From the NCBI RefSeq assembly GCF_002368415.1, contig NZ_AP018291.1:1-64000 (forward strand): a DNA stretch of 64,000 nt, written 5' to 3'. This document shows positions 58,335-64,000 of the stretch, in pieces. Each line of letters begins with the position of its first letter. Position 1 is the first letter of the stretch. The stretch is from Calothrix sp. NIES-4105. GTDB lineage: Bacteria > Cyanobacteriota > Cyanobacteriia > Cyanobacteriales > Nostocaceae. The position numbers were made by a program, and so were the translations under genes. The notes under the pieces are model-generated. The model worked only from the letters and a program-made list of their open reading frames with translations. It made no database searches and was not told the origin of the DNA.

Positions 58335-60224
58335 ATGCCATCTCAAAATACCTTAGATAGTTTTAAAATTACAACAATACGTTTAATAGAAGAATTTATT
58401 TTAGAGCGAATTACACAGCTTGACCCAGATGCAAGAGAAGAGGAAGGACACATTTACTCACCGAGAAAATGGCAAATTATTTTAAATCACTCACAACTTG
58501 GTGTCGGGTTAACATTTTTAGAAAAATATTTTACAATTCCCGATAATTTTTGGGATGCTAAGTATAAATGGTTGCAGAAAGCTCAGAAGTTATCTAATGA
58601 TTCCAATAAATTATTAAACTTTTTGCAGTCGGAACACGAAGCGTTTATAAACTTTTATAAAGACGCACAAGGTAATAATAAAGATTTTTTATCTAATCTA
58701 GTTACATTAGGTAATGAAGCGCAAACGAATCAAATAGAAATTAATATTAATAATCAAAGTAATACACAGGTATTTTTTACAGAAGATAAAATTATTCAGT
58801 TATGCGCGCTCATGGCTGCAACTGAGTTAATGAAAAGAGCAGATTTACATAATTTGACTTTATCAACATTAGAAAATATATTTGAAATATCATCGAATAA
58901 GATATCGCTACCCGAATTCAAATTAGCAAAATTTACAGGTGTAGCTACTCCACCACCATTACGGGCGGGAGTTGAATCCCAGTATCGTCAAGATAAATGG
59001 AAAAGTAATGCTAACCAACATGGTGTTTTTGAAGTTACTTCTAAAACTAATCCCAATAACCATGTAGAGGTATTTATTGCTGGAGATAATGATGGTGAAA
59101 TATTGGCTTTGGAAGCAGCAATGCAAGTTATTGATTTAATAGGTATTGAGGCTGCCAAGCTGCAACTTGTTTTGGCATCGTATGCTTTTAAATATCACAA
59201 TACTTTTCCCTCTAAATTTATATTACAAGGTTCCGACATAATCAAAATGATTGGCTGGAATAAGAAGCATCGCGCAAAGAAATCAGAGAAACTTGCAGAA
59301 CTTGCAAGCATTGCATTTCATTTAGGAAGAATTTGGATTCAGTGTACTTGGGTTGAAGGTAAATCAAAAGGTAAAGCAGTTGATGCAAGTGTAAGCGTTT
59401 CCCCATTATGGGTAATCGAAGTTGATGCTAGGGGTCAAATGAATCTGTTTACAGGTAAAGTTGAAACTCCCAAAGAAGTTTATCTTAACGTTAGTCCCGG
59501 TCCTTGGGCAGAAAAATGGCTTAATCGCATGGGTAATAAAGCTGGAGAAGCTTTGCTTCAGTTTGGTTGGCTGGCCACTGAAATTTTAAAAATTGACCCG
59601 TATCATGATGAAATGGCGCTAAAACTAGCAATTCACCTGACAATGACAAGTCGGATTAAGATGCGTAATAAAAATCAGTATGAATACAAGGTTGGAACTT
59701 TGTTGGAAGCCATAGAGTTGGAAGCACGAATCAGGATAGCACGTCAAAAGAAACAGGAGGCTTACAATCTAAAACAACGGTGGGACAGCGCTTTAGCGTT
59801 GTTAATGAGTATGGGGTGGTGTGTCACATTTGACACGGAAACATACCCAGAATGGTTAATGCCTGATCGTCAAGCTGAAAAACCATCCAACTGGCGCAAG
59901 GAAAAAATCCTTGACCAATTGTGGGGAGCGAAGTTAAGCATTAAACCTCCGCAACCCATTCCGCAATTGCTCGAAGAAAAGTCTAAACAATCAAAACCAA
60001 AATCTACTAACACTAACACTAAGCAGTCTCAACTTATCTTGACTGGAATAGATATCCGCTCAAAAAGAGAAAGCCTTGATGTAAGTCAAAAGGCTTTGGC
60101 AGATTGGGCGGGTAAAACCAAAGCTTGGCTGTGTATGGTTGAGAAGGGCAAGAGGAAAATTGACACAAAGCTTGCACAAGAGCTTTTGACAGGTATTGAT
60201 TTTTTAGCTAACCAATCTACTTAG
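58335..60224 (+). CDS. XRE-type HTH protein with initiator-like core, paralogue 2
   Basis: 629 aa. Same architecture as the 53649 protein: helical N-terminal domain, shared central domain (NVSPGPWAEKWLNRMGNKAG, FGWLATEILKIDPYHDEMAL, VGTLLEAIELEARIRIARQ, RWDSALALLMSMGWCVTFD) and a C-terminal XRE-like HTH (KRESLDVSQKALADWAGKTK). The two are diverged mainly in their N-termini. The gene ends 215 bp before the 21-bp iterons and is free of GGCGCC. It may bind those iterons, or regulate the CyRepA1 gene. Confidence 0.75.
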   Translation: MPSQNTLDSFKITTIRLIEEFILERITQLDPDAREEEGHIYSPRKWQIILNHSQLGVGLTFLEKYFTIPDNFWDAKYKWLQKAQKLSNDSNKLLNFLQSEHEAFINFYKDAQGNNKDFLSNLVTLGNEAQTNQIEININNQSNTQVFFTEDKIIQLCALMAATELMKRADLHNLTLSTLENIFEISSNKISLPEFKLAKFTGVATPPPLRAGVESQYRQDKWKSNANQHGVFEVTSKTNPNNHVEVFIAGDNDGEILALEAAMQVIDLIGIEAAKLQLVLASYAFKYHNTFPSKFILQGSDIIKMIGWNKKHRAKKSEKLAELASIAFHLGRIWIQCTWVEGKSKGKAVDASVSVSPLWVIEVDARGQMNLFTGKVETPKEVYLNVSPGPWAEKWLNRMGNKAGEALLQFGWLATEILKIDPYHDEMALKLAIHLTMTSRIKMRNKNQYEYKVGTLLEAIELEARIRIARQKKQEAYNLKQRWDSALALLMSMGWCVTFDTETYPEWLMPDRQAEKPSNWRKEKILDQLWGAKLSIKPPQPIPQLLEEKSKQSKPKSTNTNTKQSQLILTGIDIRSKRESLDVSQKALADWAGKTKAWLCMVEKGKRKIDTKLAQELLTGIDFLANQST

Positions 60225-60771
60225 TTGTTAATTTACATTTGTTAACACTAGTTCTGCAAGGTATTGGGATTGTATAACCGAAGCTCCACAAGCATTTCAG
60301 ATTTTTATGTAGCCAAATAGCATATATAAACTAGTTAACAACATAGCCATCACCACAGTTAACAGCGAAGTTAACCAAAAATAGTTGCAAAAATTGGCAT
60401 CAAACGCTTGCTCTGTAAGCATTGTAGCGGTTAACAGAAAATGCCCCATCGTGTGACCAGAATGCCCCATCGTGTGACCAGAATGCCCCATCGTGTGACC
60501 TCACTTTTTTGAAAGTCTTGCTACGTAAGCTTTACAAGCATAGTTAACAACTAGATAAATATTGATAAATATTGATGGGCGCAAAAAGGGGGGTATCAAT
60601 AGAGCTGGATTATAGGTGTTATCGTTTTTTACGGGATAATACCGTGCAAAGTTATATAAACAGCGGCAGTGCATTCGTTGCTTGCAGGTCGCCTCTTTCT
60701 CGTTTAATTCTTCTTTCTCTGCTTTCCCTATCCGGACTAAGAGAGTATGCTTTTCTAGGGGGTAGAAGTTA
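60225..60771. other. Candidate replication origin of module B
   Basis: 547 bp without an accepted gene, directly upstream of the CyRepA1-type gene. It contains three 21-bp tandem repeats (60440-60500), six GTTAAC palindromes (60241, 60334, 60358, 60370, 60430, 60543) and a duplicated ATAAATATTG at about 60556-60576. Iterons, palindromes and AT-rich DNA next to a Rep gene are typical of an iteron-type origin. Confidence 0.65.
60440..60500. repeat. Three tandem 21-bp iterons
   Basis: Units at 60440-60460, 60461-60481 and 60482-60500 share ATGCCCCATCGTGTGACC; the first two are identical over 21 bp, the third is cut at its last two bases. Period equals two helical turns. They lie 272 bp before the Rep start. 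Confidence 0.9.
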
Positions 60772-63700
60772 ATGAGTAACAATAACTCTCCTCAATACCC
60801 CAACAATCTCACAGGCGCCGAGTACCATGAACTAGCGGTGCAAAGTGCCATACACCCTGCATTGATTGTCTTAAATTTCCTTCACCTAACAGGGGAAGCA
60901 GGTTACGACTATTTATTTACGATTAACGTCCCACGTAAAAATGCAGGTCGAGTGACAGATGGTTTTCTCAAACGCTACAAACATGTCGAATTAGGTGGTT
61001 TGTGGATTAGCGGATTAGACCCACAGGATAATTGGGCGCCAAGTGATTGGGGACGGTTCAAACCGACTTATCCCCGCATCAACTCCAAGGGTAAACTTAT
61101 TAAGTATGAATCACAGCCTGGGGTATCGAACCGCGTCACCTACTTTAATGTCCCATACTGCATTTGGGATTTGATAGCACAACGTTACGGCATTAAACGT
61201 TATCATTCTTTATTGGCACGGCGCCTCTCTGATAAATTCGATGCTCTTGTATTTTGGGAGTGGGTAAAGAAACATCCAGAAATCCCGATAATCCTGTGCG
61301 AAGGAGAGAAGAAGGCAGCGTGTTTGCTGTCAATGGGGTTTGTAGCAATTGCACTGCCCGGTATTTGGAACGGACGGGTTGGTAAGAAGGACTTTGACGA
61401 ACGACTACACCCTGACTTAATACCCATGTGTCAACTCGGACGGAAATTTATCATACTTTTCGACTACGAAAGTAAACAGAATACCCGGTGGTCGGTATAC
61501 CAAGCGACCCTACGCACTGGCGAAGCGATTGAAGCAACAGGCTGTACTTGTGAGGTAGCTTTGCTACCAGGGCCAGAGAAAGGAGTTGATGATTTTGTCG
61601 TCGCGCGTGCTGTAGACGAAGATGCTAATAAATTATTAACTGATATTATCGATGACGCGAAAAGTCTCAAAGATTACCGCTACTGGTTCTTCCGCAAAAA
61701 GCGAGGGTTATCACAGTTATACCCCGCAGACGTTACAGTTAATGTCAAGTTCTTAACCGAAGCTCTTAGCTTTGAAGCAGAGACTGAGTGGGAGACACAG
61801 GGTAGCTCAGACACAAAAACGTGCTTTTATAGTGAGGACGATGAAATGTACTCAGATACTCAGACACTCCCCCACTCTAGAAGCAAACCCAAATTTCTAC
61901 TACCAACCAAAGGGCTAGTAGCGTTGTGGAGCGATATGGGCACTGCTAAAACTGAGCTAATGCACGTTTTCCGCCAACAAAATCCTTCGGTTAGATTTCT
62001 TAACAATGGACATCGCGTTAACTTGCTGAAAAATTTAGCTCGGCGCCTGAATACAGAAATATACTCAGCACTCAAATATGGCGATTTAGCGAAAGTTACA
62101 GCTCTCAGTATTACAATTGATAGCTTGCACAAACTCAATACCCAGTCCCTAAAATATGGGTGTGTATTTATAGACGAAGCCTGCCAGTACTTAAATCACC
62201 TGCTGCATAGTAAAACCTGTAGAGAATACCGCGCGCAAATTTTAGAAGTACTGCACTATATCGTGTATAACGCAAGACTGGTGGTGATTGCAGACGCGCA
62301 CATGGACGACGTGACGATGAATTTCTTCGCGGCAATGCGTCCCGAAGGAGAAAAGCCGTGCATTGTGAAAAATGAATATAAGAACGGTGGGCGCTCAATT
62401 TATTGGTACGAGGGTAAAAATCCTTCTGCATTAGTCGCGCGCATCGCAGCTTCGATAATGTTAGGTAAGAAGGTGATGGTGGTTTCTGACTCGAAGCGAT
62501 TTATTAAGAAGTTGGAAATTTTACTAACAAACCAGAAAATTAAGTGCAAAGTATCTGATGTAACATCAGATATGGACACATCGGATAACGGCGCCAACAC
62601 AGAAGACACAAATGGTATAAAAATATGGAGTATCCACTCAGATAATTCTGGTAGCGAAGAGAACGTTGCTTTTATTGAAGATATCAGTAACGCTGTAAAA
62701 AATGTTGAAGTGTTGCTTACTTCTCCAAGCTTGGGTACTGGCGTTGATATTTCAAAATATCACTTTGATGCGGTTTTTGGTGTATTTCATGCATCTTCTC
62801 AAACCGCTACTGAATGCGCGCAACAATTATATCGGTATCGTCCGATTGTCCCAATTTACGTATGGGTGGCATCGTGTCCCTTATTCGGCTACAAAGAAAC
62901 CAACGCAACCAAAATCCAAAAAAAATTACTTGAAACCAATGAAATCACAGCATTCCTAATTAAGATTGACCGAGAAACTGGTAAGCGGGGTGTTGAGAAA
63001 GATTACGCACTTCTTACACATTGTCAGTTACTCGCACAACGCAACGAATCTCTAAATAATTTAAGGGCTGATTTGCGTGATTTGCTCAAAGACATGGGTA
63101 ACACAATTATCCCAGTGGGTGAACAAGAAGATATAGGCGCCCAAAACCACCTAAAAGCTGCTGGGGAAACATTAGACCAAGCCCATTATTTCGCTGTGTC
63201 TTCTTCAGAAAATATTTCCGCCACTGAGTATAAGTCACGGCAAAGTAAAGATTACTTATCGCCCGAAGAAAAGAATGAGTGCGAAAAATTCCGCATCGCT
63301 GACTCCTATGGAATGGAGGTAACACCCGAACTTGTAAAAGAGGACTCAGGCGGGAAGTTAATTAAAAGTATTATCGCACTCGAAGGTCTACTTACTAGAT
63401 CTCCTGGGACAATTACTGAACCAAATACAGGCGCCGTATACCCATTGCCACCAGAAATTGTAGCCTCCAGGGATAGGCTTGAACGAATGCACTCACCTGT
63501 ATGCTTCGATTGGAAAAACCACTCAGCTGATTGGTTGGCAATGCATCTTCTAGGGCTACCAAATATCGTTGAACGTTTGGTTGATGGGGCAGAAATAACT
63601 GCGGCTGACTTAGAATTAGCACGGATGGTACACGTTGCCAAAAAAAATGCAGCCTACATTAAATCAATCCTTGGGTTTACTATTCCACAAAAATTTCCAC

Positions 63701-64000
63701 CAATATGGTTGTTAGGTACCCTACTCGACCAATTGGGATTAAAACTAGACAGCCATAAAGTTGGTCCCAAGGGTAAGCAGGTGAAATATTTCTTCCTCAA
63801 TCAGGAGAAATTGGAATTTGCGCTCGAAGTTATTAAATACCGGGAACATAAGCGCGCTTTAAAAGAAGAACACGCGCGACAAGCAGCCGAAGATCAAGCA
63901 CGCTATGAAGCTGGAATTAAGAAGCAGTACGGGATTAAGCCACCATCCAAATCGGTATTCACACCCCCCCCTAATTGTAAGGGGAAACCCCCAATGGGAG
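60772..64000 (+). CDS. CyRepA1-type plasmid replication protein (partial, runs off right edge)
   Basis: 1076 codons visible with no stop; ATG preceded by a G-rich site. The N-terminal DUF3854/TOPRIM-like region contains IILCEGEKKAACLLSMGF near 174-190 and FIILFDYES near 226-234. The helicase part has a variant Walker A SDMGTAKT at 388-395, Walker B VFIDEACQ near 465-472, LLTSPSLGTGVDIS near 648 and motif VI QQLYRYRP at 684-691. The order matches CyRepA1-family initiators such as the pSYSA Rep of Synechocystis. It differs from the 3065 protein in lacking the N-terminal zinc cluster. The charged helix near the edge (REHKRALKEEHARQAAEDQA) suggests the C-terminus lies soon after the window. Confidence 0.88.
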   Translation, partial: MSNNNSPQYPNNLTGAEYHELAVQSAIHPALIVLNFLHLTGEAGYDYLFTINVPRKNAGRVTDGFLKRYKHVELGGLWISGLDPQDNWAPSDWGRFKPTYPRINSKGKLIKYESQPGVSNRVTYFNVPYCIWDLIAQRYGIKRYHSLLARRLSDKFDALVFWEWVKKHPEIPIILCEGEKKAACLLSMGFVAIALPGIWNGRVGKKDFDERLHPDLIPMCQLGRKFIILFDYESKQNTRWSVYQATLRTGEAIEATGCTCEVALLPGPEKGVDDFVVARAVDEDANKLLTDIIDDAKSLKDYRYWFFRKKRGLSQLYPADVTVNVKFLTEALSFEAETEWETQGSSDTKTCFYSEDDEMYSDTQTLPHSRSKPKFLLPTKGLVALWSDMGTAKTELMHVFRQQNPSVRFLNNGHRVNLLKNLARRLNTEIYSALKYGDLAKVTALSITIDSLHKLNTQSLKYGCVFIDEACQYLNHLLHSKTCREYRAQILEVLHYIVYNARLVVIADAHMDDVTMNFFAAMRPEGEKPCIVKNEYKNGGRSIYWYEGKNPSALVARIAASIMLGKKVMVVSDSKRFIKKLEILLTNQKIKCKVSDVTSDMDTSDNGANTEDTNGIKIWSIHSDNSGSEENVAFIEDISNAVKNVEVLLTSPSLGTGVDISKYHFDAVFGVFHASSQTATECAQQLYRYRPIVPIYVWVASCPLFGYKETNATKIQKKLLETNEITAFLIKIDRETGKRGVEKDYALLTHCQLLAQRNESLNNLRADLRDLLKDMGNTIIPVGEQEDIGAQNHLKAAGETLDQAHYFAVSSSENISATEYKSRQSKDYLSPEEKNECEKFRIADSYGMEVTPELVKEDSGGKLIKSIIALEGLLTRSPGTITEPNTGAVYPLPPEIVASRDRLERMHSPVCFDWKNHSADWLAMHLLGLPNIVERLVDGAEITAADLELARMVHVAKKNAAYIKSILGFTIPQKFPPIWLLGTLLDQLGLKLDSHKVGPKGKQVKYFFLNQEKLEFALEVIKYREHKRALKEEHARQAAEDQARYEAGIKKQYGIKPPSKSVFTPPPNCKGKPPMG

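Noticed and set aside
60440-60500. Tandem repeats as a CRISPR array
   Set aside because: The 21-bp units abut without spacers and no cas gene is nearby; they are iterons.
1-64000. tRNA, rRNA or tmRNA genes and classical HIP1 (GCGATCGC)
   Set aside because: None seen on reading through the sequence; a tRNAscan/cmscan run would settle the RNA part.

Overview
The window looks like part of a large, AT-rich plasmid of a filamentous (Nostocales-type) cyanobacterium. The evidence is two primase-helicase replication proteins of the cyanobacterial plasmid (CyRepA-like) type, several unrelated partition modules (ParA/ParB, an actin-like ParM, ParB-like proteins next to the Rep genes, a pair of ParA-like ATPases), a MobV relaxase, a plasmid SSB, IsrB/TnpB transposon remnants and heptanucleotide tandem repeats. 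No rRNA, tRNA, ribosomal protein or core metabolic gene was seen. The palindrome GGCGCC is strikingly frequent (about 90 copies by eye), while the classical cyanobacterial HIP1 octamer GCGATCGC was not seen.

Layout. 0-7 kb: small genes, then replication module A (ParB-like protein overlapping a 1234-aa primase-helicase). 7-12.3 kb: helicase debris, unknown genes, and a tight four-gene operon with two ParA-like ATPases and a membrane protein. 12.3-14.3 kb: a divergent response regulator and histidine kinase. 14.3-24.9 kb: a 3013-aa protein with an RdRP/YonO-type double-psi-barrel polymerase signature plus macro, AlkB-like, SLOG-like and two NADAR-like domains, with a downstream partner gene and a divergent neighbour only 24 bp away. 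25-26.3 kb: a TPR gene split by an IS630-type MITE. 26.3-30.4 kb: MobV relaxase fused to a primase-like region, a candidate oriT, and a ParM-type partition locus.

30.4-52.6 kb: a long, almost entirely minus-strand region of small genes (SSB, small membrane or secreted proteins, unknowns) with parAB, a DEAD/DEAH helicase and an amidoligase, interrupted by an IsrB element and gene debris. Ten of these genes carry, 15-51 nt before the start codon, a very short covarying hairpin of the form ACTG-NNGC-TNAC-GCNN (coding strand); an eleventh copy lies apart from any intact gene. I regard this hairpin family and the giant polymerase fusion as the two most promising undescribed systems. 52.7-64 kb: replication module B, with two paralogous HTH proteins, a second ParB-like protein, IS relics, a 21-bp iteron array with six GTTAAC palindromes, and a CyRepA1-type Rep protein running off the right edge.

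The genes fit together as a multi-replicon (co-integrate) mobilisable plasmid. Two Rep modules and several partition systems maintain it, MobV and the candidate oriT would mobilise it, and the minus-strand small-gene region next to oriT could act as an early-expressed establishment region. The last point is inference.
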